Source: Phycisphaerae bacterium (lineage in GTDB: Bacteria; Planctomycetota; Phycisphaerae; Phycisphaerales; SM1A02). From it: a stretch of 64,000 nt of DNA. Each line of letters begins with the position of its first letter. Position 1 is the first letter of the stretch. A program made the translations under genes and the position numbers. The notes below the pieces were generated by a model that saw nothing but the letters and a program-made list of their open reading frames with translations, ran no database searches and was not told the DNA's origin. The stretch is from assembly GCA_016795065.1 (NCBI GenBank), contig JAEUIU010000068.1, forward strand, positions 1 through 64,000, in the 5' to 3' direction. Below, one piece after another: positions 46,944 to 55,478 of the stretch.

Positions 46944-47494
46944 GCTGCGGCGTCCAAGGTGGTGTGGCGGGAGAGGCTGAAGACAAACTCGCCGTAGCTG
47001 ATGTTGTTCTGTTGGAGCAGGTCGACGACCGCCTTGAAGCTGGCGGCGATTCCTGCTCGAGGATCGGAGTGGGAGCTTTCGACACCGCGCAGCGTCTTGT
47101 AGAGGTCCCGAACCTTGGGCAGGGCGTCGGGGTAGGGGACGCGGCGGCTTGAGTGGTAGCCGATCATGCGGCCTTGAGCGTCGTAGCTGGGCGTCACATG
47201 CGCGAAGACCCAGTAGTGGTCGCCGTTCTTGGCCTGGTTGATGACGTAGGCGAATATCTCCTGTCCGGTCGAAAGCGTGTCCCAGAGGAGCTTGAAGACG
47301 CAGCGGGGCATGTCCGGATGGCGGATCAGGTTGTGCGGCTGGCCGACCAGTTCGCTCGCGCTGAAGCCCGAGACTCGTTGAAAGACGTCGTTGGCATAGG
47401 TGATGACACCGGCCAAGTCAGTCTTGCTGACGATGATCTCGTCCTGGCCGAAGGTGACCTCCCGGCCGGAAGGTGGAATCGCAAGGCGTCGCAT
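46940..47494 (-). CDS. PAS-domain protein, Aer-like sensor partner of the MCP
   Basis: A 184-residue soluble protein. Residues about 15-130 are a PAS domain of the Aer type: [41 protein letters not shown], then [16 protein letters not shown]. This form binds FAD in Aer and senses redox or energy state. The C-terminal 50 residues are helical ([22 protein letters not shown]) and may couple to the MCP encoded immediately downstream with a 4-bp overlap. AAGGG precedes the ATG. FAD binding is inferred from the [10 protein letters not shown] match to Aer; haem is an alternative. Confidence 0.88.
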   Translation of the reverse strand: MRRLAIPPSGREVTFGQDEIIVSKTDLAGVITYANDVFQRVSGFSASELVGQPHNLIRHPDMPRCVFKLLWDTLSTGQEIFAYVINQAKNGDHYWVFAHVTPSYDAQGRMIGYHSSRRVPYPDALPKVRDLYKTLRGVESSHSDPRAGIAASFKAVVDLLQQNNISYGEFVFSLSRHTTLDAAA

Positions 47495-47632
47495 GATTGC
47501 CCTTCACATCGGTCAATTGCAGACGCATCCAGAGCGGCATTCGATCGGCGGCATCGCTCTGCTCTATTTCTAACGCGGAGCGGGCTTCCGGAATGTGTTG
47601 CGATACTCAAGCAGCGGTCCCGGGGATTGGGG

Positions 47633-50600
47633 CTAACGAGGCTCAAGCTCGCTCGATTCGCCTCGCGAATCCGGCTGGGGCCCGATTCGGGAGAGCGTGC
47701 GTTGGCTCCAATGATCCCATCGCCTGAGATCCCATATGACGGACTCTCCCCACGCGCCGGCCACAGCCATGCGCATGCCGTCGGGGGACATGGAGCAACC
47801 GGTGATGTCGCTTGAAGGGAAAGGGTCGAATTCGAAAAGGACCCGGCGGCTGGTCACGTCCCAGACCCGCACCGACCCATCCGCGGCGGAGGCAAAGACG
47901 AGCGGTGCCGCTCCCGGTGCCGTTGGAACCCATCCGGCCCGTGTTACCAGGGCAACCGCGCCGTTGAGTTGAGCGATGACCTCCAGGCTCCTCGCGTCCC
48001 GCAGCTCGACGTACCGACCCCACGACCCAACGGCGAGCGTACTGCCATCGGGGGAGAACTCCACCGACCATGGCGTAACCAATCCGGCTGACCGCGACAC
48101 GATCGGATCGCCTTCAACACTCCAAAGCCGAATGTGATGATCACGAGCGGTTGTCGCCAATCGCTGACTATCCGGGGACCAGTTGACGCTGATTCCTTGG
48201 AGGGAGCCGAGTGGGAGTGATGCGAGCACCGAGAGGCTCGGTACCTCAAGGAGTTTCGCGGTCCGGTCGCGGCCAATGATCGCCAGTCGGCGTCCATCAG
48301 GAGAGAAGCTCACGCTCAGCGCCGAGGTCGGATCGACGCCGTAGAAGAGGCCGCGTGGCGCGCCGTCGCTCGCATTCGAGAGCCAGAGCTTGCCATCGTC
48401 GCCGCCACTGGCGAAGTACTGCCCGTCCGACGAGAAGGCCAACGCCTTGACCCTGTCGAGGTGTTGGGGCGGCGTGGCGAGTGTGTCGCCTGTCCGGGCA
48501 TCGATGATGCGGGTTGTGCCGAACCCGTCGCCTAGAGCGAGACGCACGCCGTCTGGAGCAAACATACATGCCGACCGGCCGCTGAGCTGCGGCCCCGGGA
48601 CGCCCCCGGATAGGCGATCAAGCGACCACGTGCGAAGAATGCCCTCCGCATGGCCAGAGATCGCGAGGTTGCGCTCGGGACAGAAGTGCGTTGTGAAGTT
48701 CCCGGTCGGAAGGGAGCCAATGCGCTCGCGAAAGTGGGAGCCCGCCGTCCACCGATCAATGGTCCACCAACCGCTGACCAAGACCGAGCCGTCGCGGCCG
48801 TCGACGGTGAGGGCGGGCGGCTTGCCGTTCATGGCATCGAAACTGTCGATCTCCATGCCGCGTTCGAGGTCCCAAATGCGCACCAGCCGCTCGTCGCCGA
48901 CGCTGTAGCCCCGCAGGGAGACCTGATCGACATGGAGCGCGGAGACGCCGCCAATGAAATGTCGGCCCAGGAAGCGAAGCTGCCCGCTGGCGATATCAGC
49001 GGTCATGACCACGCCGTCGCTGCGTCCGATGAGGAGGCGTTTGGAATCGATGAAGTCGAGGCGTGAGGCCATCGGCTTCGCCGCGATCGCCTGCGACGTG
49101 CCAGTCACGGTGTCCACGACGAGGACATCCCCTGATTCTGAAGAGTAGGCAACCAGATGCGCTGCGTCGTTGTTGAACGTGGCGATGTCCCGGATGCGTC
49201 GAGGGAGCGGAGGGAGATCGGTGAGGTGCTCAAGCCAGGGCAACGTGAGAGCGTGCAGCGTCCCGGCAACTGTTCCGACGTAGGCGATGTCGTTGGTCTC
49301 ATCGACCGTCACCCACCAGCCGGGGCTTGCGAGATCGATCCGACGGAGGAGTTGGCCGTCCAGGTCGCTGACGGCGACGCACCCATCGGCTGCGCAGGAG
49401 ACCACAAGATCCATGCTCGGGGCGAAGCCGATCGAGGTGACCTCGAGGTCATGCGGTTGCCAATCCACCATGCGCGGATGACGAGCGGCGATCTCGCGAC
49501 GTGCCCAGATGAGCGGCACATCAGGGCCGCTCCGGACACTCTCGCCGGTGCGTCGCCGGAGGACCTCCTCGGCGCTGGCCACGCTTCCGCCACGGGCGAG
49601 AAGGCGGGCCTGTTCAAGCTGGCTCGCGTCCAACTCCGCAGCCAAGGCTCGGCCGGTGGCCTCGGCGAGACGGGTGGCCTGTGACTCGGCGAAGGCGAGC
49701 TTGGTCAGCCGTTCTGCTTCGATCATCGATCGCACCGCAAGGGCGATGACCGCGAACACAATCACCCCGATGAGACTCAGCGGCCAGCGATGCCGTCGGG
49801 CTTGCCGCATGAGAACGTAGAGCGATGCGTCGGCCCGGGCAGCGACCGCCTCGCCGCGTAGGTGCCGTTCCAGATCAGCCGCAAGGTCGGCCACCGATTG
49901 ATAACGCCGTCGCGGTTCCTTGGCCAGGGCCTTGCGTGCGATGGCATCGAGGTCGCCGCGCAAGCTCGGGTCGATCGAGCTCAAGAGCGGCGGATCGGTC
50001 TCGCGCAAGGTCGTGATCGCTTCGGCAAGCCCCTTACCGCGAACGTCGTAAGGGCGCTTTCCGGTGAGCAGCTCATAGAGGATGACACCGAGGGCGTAGA
50101 CATCGGTGCGGACATCGACGGCATCGGGGTCGCCCGAGACCTGCTCGGGGCTCATGTAGGAGAGCGTCCCGACCAACTGGCCCGGGCTGGTCAGGATCGT
50201 GGCCGCATCCCAGGCTTCTCCCAGAACGCGGGCGACGCCGAAGTCCAGGACCTTCGGCCGCCCCAAGGCAGCGTCTCCCGAGGCGTCGGCATCCGGCTCG
50301 GCGAGCAGGATGTTGCTTGGCTTGAGATCACGATGAATGACGCCACGGCGGTGGGCGAAGGCCACGGCATCACAGACCTGGAGGAAGAGTCTCAGTCGTG
50401 ACGACCGGTCAAGCCCACGTTCGTTGGCTGCCACGACCAGCGGCTTCCCGCGCACCAGTTCCATCGAGATCCACGCCGGACCTTCTCCCACTTCATCACC
50501 GAAGCCAGCCTCGTGGATCTGGGCGATGCCGGGATGTTGAAGCCGGGCCAAGACTTCGGCTTCAAGGGCGAAGCGCCGAAGGGCGTCGTCGGCGTCCGAA

Positions 50601-51016
50601 CTTCCCACCCGCAGGGCCTTGAGGGCAACGAGACGGCGCGGCGTCGCCTGCTCCGCCTCGTAGACCGTGCCCATGCCGCCTTCGCCGATCGTTCGGATGA
50701 TGCGGTAACGTCCCTGAAGTACCGGCGGACGCTCGAGTCGACTCGAACCTCGCTTGGCTGCCGCATCGAAGACCGCTCGGACACCGGCCCCCGTCGCGAC
50801 CATCGATCCGGTGCGGGCCGGGTCGTCCTCAGCCAACATGCGTTCAACCGCGGCCCGCAGAAGAGGGTCTTGACCGCAGCGGGCACCTAAGGCGGCGGCT
50901 CGCTCGGCAGGAGGGAGATCACAGACCTCTAGAAAGAGATCAAGGGCCGCGCGGACATTGGCCGGGCGGTCGGGTTGCGCCGACGGGGCGGTGTGCTCTC
51001 CTGCAGTCGCGTCCAC
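47633..51016 (-). CDS. Transmembrane serine/threonine protein kinase with WD40 repeats
   Basis: An 1,127-residue Hanks-type kinase. The catalytic domain spans about 103-385: glycine loop GEGGMGTVYEAE, Lys133 in VALKAL, His228-Arg-Asp230 in VIHRDLKPSNILL, and Asp258-Phe-Gly260. SYMSPEQ (activation/P+1 loop) and DVYALGVILYELLTGKRPY complete it. A single transmembrane helix lies at about 411-428, followed by a short coiled coil and about 10-14 WD40-type blades (520-1120; for example VKALAFSSDGQYFASGGDDG). The first 100 residues are helical (LDLFLEVCDLPPAERAAAL), as in many planctomycete kinases. It is divergent from the globin and ECF sigma genes. Confidence 0.95.
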   Translation of the reverse strand: MDATAGEHTAPSAQPDRPANVRAALDLFLEVCDLPPAERAAALGARCGQDPLLRAAVERMLAEDDPARTGSMVATGAGVRAVFDAAAKRGSSRLERPPVLQGRYRIIRTIGEGGMGTVYEAEQATPRRLVALKALRVGSSDADDALRRFALEAEVLARLQHPGIAQIHEAGFGDEVGEGPAWISMELVRGKPLVVAANERGLDRSSRLRLFLQVCDAVAFAHRRGVIHRDLKPSNILLAEPDADASGDAALGRPKVLDFGVARVLGEAWDAATILTSPGQLVGTLSYMSPEQVSGDPDAVDVRTDVYALGVILYELLTGKRPYDVRGKGLAEAITTLRETDPPLLSSIDPSLRGDLDAIARKALAKEPRRRYQSVADLAADLERHLRGEAVAARADASLYVLMRQARRHRWPLSLIGVIVFAVIALAVRSMIEAERLTKLAFAESQATRLAEATGRALAAELDASQLEQARLLARGGSVASAEEVLRRRTGESVRSGPDVPLIWARREIAARHPRMVDWQPHDLEVTSIGFAPSMDLVVSCAADGCVAVSDLDGQLLRRIDLASPGWWVTVDETNDIAYVGTVAGTLHALTLPWLEHLTDLPPLPRRIRDIATFNNDAAHLVAYSSESGDVLVVDTVTGTSQAIAAKPMASRLDFIDSKRLLIGRSDGVVMTADIASGQLRFLGRHFIGGVSALHVDQVSLRGYSVGDERLVRIWDLERGMEIDSFDAMNGKPPALTVDGRDGSVLVSGWWTIDRWTAGSHFRERIGSLPTGNFTTHFCPERNLAISGHAEGILRTWSLDRLSGGVPGPQLSGRSACMFAPDGVRLALGDGFGTTRIIDARTGDTLATPPQHLDRVKALAFSSDGQYFASGGDDGKLWLSNASDGAPRGLFYGVDPTSALSVSFSPDGRRLAIIGRDRTAKLLEVPSLSVLASLPLGSLQGISVNWSPDSQRLATTARDHHIRLWSVEGDPIVSRSAGLVTPWSVEFSPDGSTLAVGSWGRYVELRDARSLEVIAQLNGAVALVTRAGWVPTAPGAAPLVFASAADGSVRVWDVTSRRVLFEFDPFPSSDITGCSMSPDGMRMAVAGAWGESVIWDLRRWDHWSQRTLSRIGPQPDSRGESSELEPR

Positions 51017-51317
51017 GGTCGACTACGGTACCGTCGTTGGGACAGGGATCTAGCAGCCCGTGGCGAAAATCATTCGGGCTGCGGACGAAGGGGAAGGCAG
51101 ATTTCTTCGGCGCCGCAACTCGCTCGTATCGCTGCGGATACTGCTTCGTTGCAGCTTCTCGAACTCTGCCTTTCCCTCCGCCCTCGCTACCAAAGCACTT
51201 TCGCCACGGGCTGCTCGTCCGCATTTTCCGTGGTTGGTGCGGGCTGAGAGACTTTTTGGGCGGGGAGCCGACATCCGGCTGCGCCTCGCTAGGGCCTCTT
51301 GCGTGATCGTCCGGCCG
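51017..51317. other. Intergenic region between kinase and globin genes
   Basis: A 301-bp spacer separating the divergent kinase and globin genes. More than half of it is occupied by a long palindromic element (51052-51215). The remaining flanks must hold both promoters. A long in-frame extension of the globin frame crosses the element but has no domain content and is read as non-coding. Confidence 0.6.
51052..51215. mobile_element. MITE-like palindromic element
   Basis: A 164-bp non-coding element bounded by a perfect 17-bp inverted repeat (AGCAGCCCGTGGCGAAA at 51052-51068 and its complement at 51199-51215). Inside, further arms pair: GGGAAGGCAGA (51091-51101) with TCTGCCTTTCCC (51165-51176), and GCAAC (51115-51119) with GTTGC (51148-51152). 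The size, the inverted ends and the intergenic location fit a miniature inverted-repeat element mobilised by a transposase elsewhere. CTAG overlaps the left end; no target duplication is obvious. It might instead be a structured leader. Confidence 0.65.
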
Positions 51318-51779
51318 ATGTCTATCCATCGCCATCCTCTTTCGTCCTCGGGGGCTGTCCCGGGCCTCAAGCCTGACTTGGAGCTGGCCGAGCGGCTGGA
51401 GAAAAGTGCCGCCCTCTGTGTCCCCTTCAGCGGTCGCTTCGCCGAGCGGTTCTACGACCGGCTGTTCGCCCGCGTGCCACCGGTCCGAGCGATGTTCCCC
51501 GCAGACATGACCAAGCAGCGAGAGAAGCTTGGGCAGACCCTCGATCATGTCATCGCCCACATCCGCAGTGCCGACGACCTCTCGAAGGACCTCAAGGAAC
51601 TCGGTGACCGGCACGTCGGCTATGGGGCGAAGCCTGAACACTATGTCGTCGTCATCGAGGAACTCGTCGCGACCATGGCCGAGCTCGGAGGAGCCGGGTT
51701 CACCTCCGAGGATGCCGAAGACTGGAAGCTGGCTCTGCGGGTGATCTCCGAGCGCATGATCGGCGGAGCCCTCCCTTGA
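51318..51779 (+). CDS. Globin-family haemoprotein
   Basis: A 153-residue single-domain bacterial globin of the flavohaemoglobin/Vitreoscilla type. The start at 51318 matches the family length. Helices are recognisable: FSGRFAERFYDRLFARVPPVRAMF ends in the conserved CD1 Phe60, and LKELGDRHVGYGAKPEHYVVV contains the proximal haem ligand His99. The last helix includes AWxxAL-like DWKLALRVISERM. It would bind O2, NO or CO. Its stop codon overlaps the TTG start of the next gene (TTGA), so globin and ECF sigma factor are translationally coupled, an uncommon pairing. Confidence 0.9.
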   Translation: MSIHRHPLSSSGAVPGLKPDLELAERLEKSAALCVPFSGRFAERFYDRLFARVPPVRAMFPADMTKQREKLGQTLDHVIAHIRSADDLSKDLKELGDRHVGYGAKPEHYVVVIEELVATMAELGGAGFTSEDAEDWKLALRVISERMIGGALP

Positions 51780-52348
51780 CTCTTCCAGACCCCCATGAGG
51801 CGACGTTGCTGTTGAAGGCCGCGGCGGCAGGCGACTCGGTCGCCGCCGAGAAGCTCCTTCCCCTTGTCTATGGACGGCTGCGAGCCCTCGCCGGTTCGTA
51901 TCTCCAAGGCCGCGTCGAACACATCCTCCAACCGACGGCGTTGGTGCATGAGGCGTACCTGCGGCTCTTTCAGATGCAGGAGCCCGCCAACGACCGGTCC
52001 CACTTTCTCGCCATCGCGGCGACGGCCATGCGGCAGATCCTCGCCGACCATGCTCGACGGAAGAAGTCAACGAAGCGAGGCGGAGATCGGGGCAAGCTCG
52101 AATTCGACAAGGCCCTCGTCAACGACCTTGCCGCCGACGATGGCGACCGCGACGGACTGGTCGCCTTGCATGAGGCGCTTCAGGCGCTCGCGTTGGCGGA
52201 TGAGCGGCGCTACAAGGTTGTGGAGCTGCGGTTCCTCGGCGGCCTTTCCGTGGAAGAGACCGCTCGGACGCTAGGTATCTCCGAACGCACCGTCGAAAGC
52301 GACTGGCGGGCGGCTCGGGCGTGGCTCAAGATGGCCCTGGCGGAGTGA
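51776..52348 (+). CDS. ECF-type RNA polymerase sigma factor
   Basis: A 190-residue sigma-70-family factor. Region 2 lies at about 20-95 (LLPLVYGRLRALAGSYLQGR, PTALVHEAYLRLF, HFLAIAATAMRQILADHARRK), and region 4 at 135-188 with the helix-turn-helix (FLGGLSVEETARTLGISERTVESDWRAARAWL). It belongs to the ECF group common in planctomycetes and acidobacteria that lacks a classical anti-sigma gene and is often near a Hanks kinase. The start is a TTG overlapping the globin stop; there is no alternative Met near. Its last 23 bp overlap the convergent oxidoreductase gene. Confidence 0.92.
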   Translation: MTLPDPHEATLLLKAAAAGDSVAAEKLLPLVYGRLRALAGSYLQGRVEHILQPTALVHEAYLRLFQMQEPANDRSHFLAIAATAMRQILADHARRKKSTKRGGDRGKLEFDKALVNDLAADDGDRDGLVALHEALQALALADERRYKVVELRFLGGLSVEETARTLGISERTVESDWRAARAWLKMALAE

Positions 52349-55300
52349 TGGCCGCCCGCACGATCTCGATCGGATGCCGCGCGTGCCGGGCCGAGCCGTC
52401 GAGGATCTGGTGACGGCAACTCGTTCCGGGAGCGCAGACGATCGCTTCCGGCGACCGGGCGATCGCGGGCAGGACGCCGAAGCCAGTGTCGAGATTCGCA
52501 ATCGCCATCGACAGCTCGTAGCGATCGCTCGTGAAACCGAACGAGCCGGCCATCCCGCAACAGCCGGTGGCGAGGACGTCGAGCTTCGGCCCGTAGATCC
52601 GTCGCAACAGCGCCGCCGAACTTTCGACGCCCCACAGGGCCTTCTGGTGGCAGTGACCATGGAGTACGACCTTCGACTCGGTCGGCTCCAGCCGCGGTCG
52701 CGTCGGATGTTCGTCCCAACGTGATTCGAGAAACTCCTCGACGAGGAAGCACGTGGCCTTGAGTGCGTGCAGCGCCGCTCGGTCCACATCCATTTTGAGT
52801 TCCTGCCAGTCGTCCTTGATCGCCGACAGGCAGCTCGGTTCCATCCCCAGGACCGCGATGGCCCGTTCGCGTTCGACCGCGGTCAGCAACGCCCGGGCGG
52901 TTGCGACGCAGAGCTTGGCGGCGCCGGCCAAGTTGCCCATCGAGATCATCGCCCGACCACAGCAGCCCAGGTCGGGCATCACCACGCGATAGCCGAAGGC
53001 TTCGAGCGTTTCGATTGCCGCGTCGGCGATCTGGGGTTCGTTGTAGGTCGAGAAGCAGTCGGCGAAGAGGAGGACCGTGGGGCGCGATGCGTCGTGGCCA
53101 CTCGGGGCCCGCTTGAGCGCCGAGCGGGCGAAGGGCGGCAGGCTCCGTCGACGGTCGATCCCGAGGACCGACTCGAGGACCGCCCGCACCGGAGCGAGGT
53201 TGGCGACCGCGTTGGCGATCGGATGAAGCGCCGAGCCGAGCCGGTTGAGGGTACGGATCGCCCCGAACGCCTTCGCCTGAAGCGGCAGGCCATCCTGTCG
53301 ATAGCGCTGGGCAAGGTACTCGGCCTTGAGTTTGGCGATGTCGACGTTGCTCGGGCACTCGGACTTGCAGGCCTTGCAGGAAAGGCAGAGGCGAAGCGTC
53401 TCGTAGACCTCGGGGTCTTTCCACGATGGCGTCGTCCCGTCCGCTGAAAGCTGGCCCGAAACGGCCAGTCGCAGGTGATTGCCGCGGCCCCGCGTCGAGT
53501 GGCGTTCGTCGCGGAGCGCCTGGTAGCTGGGACACATCGTGCCCGCGCTAATCCGCCGACAGAGGCCGGCCCCGTTGCACATCTCGACCGCGTGGCCGAA
53601 GCCATGCTCGCGTTCGTAGGTGAAGTGGGTCTCTTCACCTGCAGGACCACGATCGGCGAAGATCGACTGCTCATCCATCGCCAAGGCTCGCCCGGCCGGC
53701 TTCACCCGTAGCTTTTCCGTCAGCGTGCTCGGTTCGGTCCAGTCGACCTTGTTGCCTGGGTTCATCAGGTTGTTCGGATCCCAGAGTCGCTTGATCGCTC
53801 GCATCGCGTCGCAGAGCGGCTTGCCGAAGTAACGCTCGGCGAGGAAGGACCGCGAGCGACCCGAGCCATGCTCGCCCGAGAGCGCCCCCTTGTGACGCAC
53901 GACGAGATCGGTGATCTCCTCGGCGATGGTGATCATGCGGGCCCGATCGGCCTCGTCCTTCAAGGTCAGCAGGGGACGGATGTGCAGGCAGCCGACGCTC
54001 GCATGGGCGAAGTACGCCGCGTAGGTGCCGTGTTTGGCGAGGATCGCCTTGAAGGAACGGATGAAATCGGGAAGTTCGCCCGGATCAACCGCCGTGTCCT
54101 CGACGAAGCCCACCGGCTTGCGCGAGCCGGGGATCGCATGCAGCAGCGGCTCGCACGCCCGTCGAAGGGTCCACGCCCGCTTCATCGACGGGGCGTCGGT
54201 GAGGAATTGGATCGGGGCCTCGGGCAGTTTCGCCTGAAGCTCGGCAAACTTCGCTTCGACATCGCCAGGCGCGTGGCCGAAGTACTCGACGTACATCACC
54301 GCACCGAGCGGCTTCCCGCTGGTCGGCTGCGGCATGAGCGTGACGTAGCGGGCGTATTCGGTGTTCTGGCGGGCGAGCCCGATGATCGTGTCGTCGACGA
54401 GTTCGACCGCAGCCGGGCTCGTGGAGAGCATGACCCGCAGGGCTTCGAGCGACGCGTCCACCGAATCGAAGCCGGCAATCGCCAGGCCGGTATGCGTCGG
54501 GGCGTCGACCACGTTGAGTTCCGCCTCAAGCACCGTACAGAGCGTTCCCTCGGAACCGGTCACGAAGGTTGCCAGATTGACCTTGTCGAAGGTGCCCGGC
54601 GTCGAGCGCTCGAGCTGATCAAGAAGGAGATCCAGGTTGTACCCGTCGACGTGGCGGACGATCGTCGGATAGCGCGAGCGGATTTCGGCCTTCAGCGGCA
54701 GGACGATTTCGGCCATGCGTCGGGCGAGCTCGCGTTGGGCCGGGTCGCGCTCGCAGGAGCCCTCGTCGAGCCGGTGTGTCGAGCCGTCGGCGAAGACCAC
54801 GTCGAGGCCGAGGACATGTTCGACGCAGCGCCCGTAGAGAATCGAATGGGCGCCGGCGGAGTTGTTGCCGATCATCCCACCGATGTTGTTGTGGCTGCCG
54901 GTGTTCGGATCGGGCGCGAACATCAAGCCCATGGGCTTGAGGTGATCGTTGAGTTGGTCAAGAACGACGCCCGGCTCGACGCGGGCCCGCTTTCGGGCGC
55001 GGTCGACGGCAAGAATGCGCCGACAATGAGCAGAGAAGTCGAGGACGATCGCCTCGTTGACCGACTGGCCGTTCAGGCTCGTGCCGCCGCCGCGCGGGAG
55101 GATGGGGAGGTCCTTTTCCGCGGCGTAGCGAATCGCCTTGATCGCGTCGTCGGGCGTTTGCAGGACCACCACGCCGATCGGATCGACCTGATAGATGCTC
55201 GCCTCGGTCGCGTAGAGCAGGCGTTCGCTCCGGTCGAAGCGAACGTCGGTAAGGCCGAGGGCTCGGAGATCCTCGGCGATTCGGGCTCGCGCCGACGGTT

Positions 55301-55367
55301 CCCCCCAAGACTCGGGGGCGGGGCGGGCGACGGGGAGTGAGACCGTGCGTGGTGCGGGACCGGACAT
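52326..55367 (-). CDS. Fused FAD-linked oxidase / Fe-S oxidoreductase (D-lactate or glycolate dehydrogenase type)
   Basis: A 1,013-residue protein combining GlcD-like and GlcF-like parts. The PCMH FAD-binding domain is at about 60-245 (LPILPRGGGTSLNGQSVNEAIVL, GGMIGNNSAGAHSILYG), followed by the FAD-oxidase C-terminal domain and ending HGSGRSRSFLAERYFG. Two [4Fe-4S] sites follow: CNGAGLCRR...TMCPSYQALRDE and CLSCKACKSECPSNVDIAKLK. The last 250 residues have two CCG domains (LGCCGRAMISMG and TGCCGMAGSFGF), as in heterodisulfide-reductase-like subunits. It probably oxidises a 2-hydroxy acid and passes electrons to the quinone pool; the exact substrate is not settled. Its 3' end overlaps the ECF gene. 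Confidence 0.93.
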   Translation of the reverse strand: MSGPAPRTVSLPVARPAPESWGEPSARARIAEDLRALGLTDVRFDRSERLLYATEASIYQVDPIGVVVLQTPDDAIKAIRYAAEKDLPILPRGGGTSLNGQSVNEAIVLDFSAHCRRILAVDRARKRARVEPGVVLDQLNDHLKPMGLMFAPDPNTGSHNNIGGMIGNNSAGAHSILYGRCVEHVLGLDVVFADGSTHRLDEGSCERDPAQRELARRMAEIVLPLKAEIRSRYPTIVRHVDGYNLDLLLDQLERSTPGTFDKVNLATFVTGSEGTLCTVLEAELNVVDAPTHTGLAIAGFDSVDASLEALRVMLSTSPAAVELVDDTIIGLARQNTEYARYVTLMPQPTSGKPLGAVMYVEYFGHAPGDVEAKFAELQAKLPEAPIQFLTDAPSMKRAWTLRRACEPLLHAIPGSRKPVGFVEDTAVDPGELPDFIRSFKAILAKHGTYAAYFAHASVGCLHIRPLLTLKDEADRARMITIAEEITDLVVRHKGALSGEHGSGRSRSFLAERYFGKPLCDAMRAIKRLWDPNNLMNPGNKVDWTEPSTLTEKLRVKPAGRALAMDEQSIFADRGPAGEETHFTYEREHGFGHAVEMCNGAGLCRRISAGTMCPSYQALRDERHSTRGRGNHLRLAVSGQLSADGTTPSWKDPEVYETLRLCLSCKACKSECPSNVDIAKLKAEYLAQRYRQDGLPLQAKAFGAIRTLNRLGSALHPIANAVANLAPVRAVLESVLGIDRRRSLPPFARSALKRAPSGHDASRPTVLLFADCFSTYNEPQIADAAIETLEAFGYRVVMPDLGCCGRAMISMGNLAGAAKLCVATARALLTAVERERAIAVLGMEPSCLSAIKDDWQELKMDVDRAALHALKATCFLVEEFLESRWDEHPTRPRLEPTESKVVLHGHCHQKALWGVESSAALLRRIYGPKLDVLATGCCGMAGSFGFTSDRYELSMAIANLDTGFGVLPAIARSPEAIVCAPGTSCRHQILDGSARHARHPIEIVRAAITPPGPS

Positions 55368-55478
55368 CGGGAAGGAAGCTTATACCCCGTTGCCGAAGCG
55401 CGCATCCTCGGCGGCGATACGCCCCGTTCACCTGCGTCAGCAAGCCAAATCGCCGGGGCGCCGTGGTAGCCTGTTCGC

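Noticed and set aside
53868..55340. 490-codon plus-strand frame opposite the FAD/Fe-S oxidoreductase
   Set aside because: The minus-strand gene has clear PCMH and Fe-S motifs; the plus frame has none.
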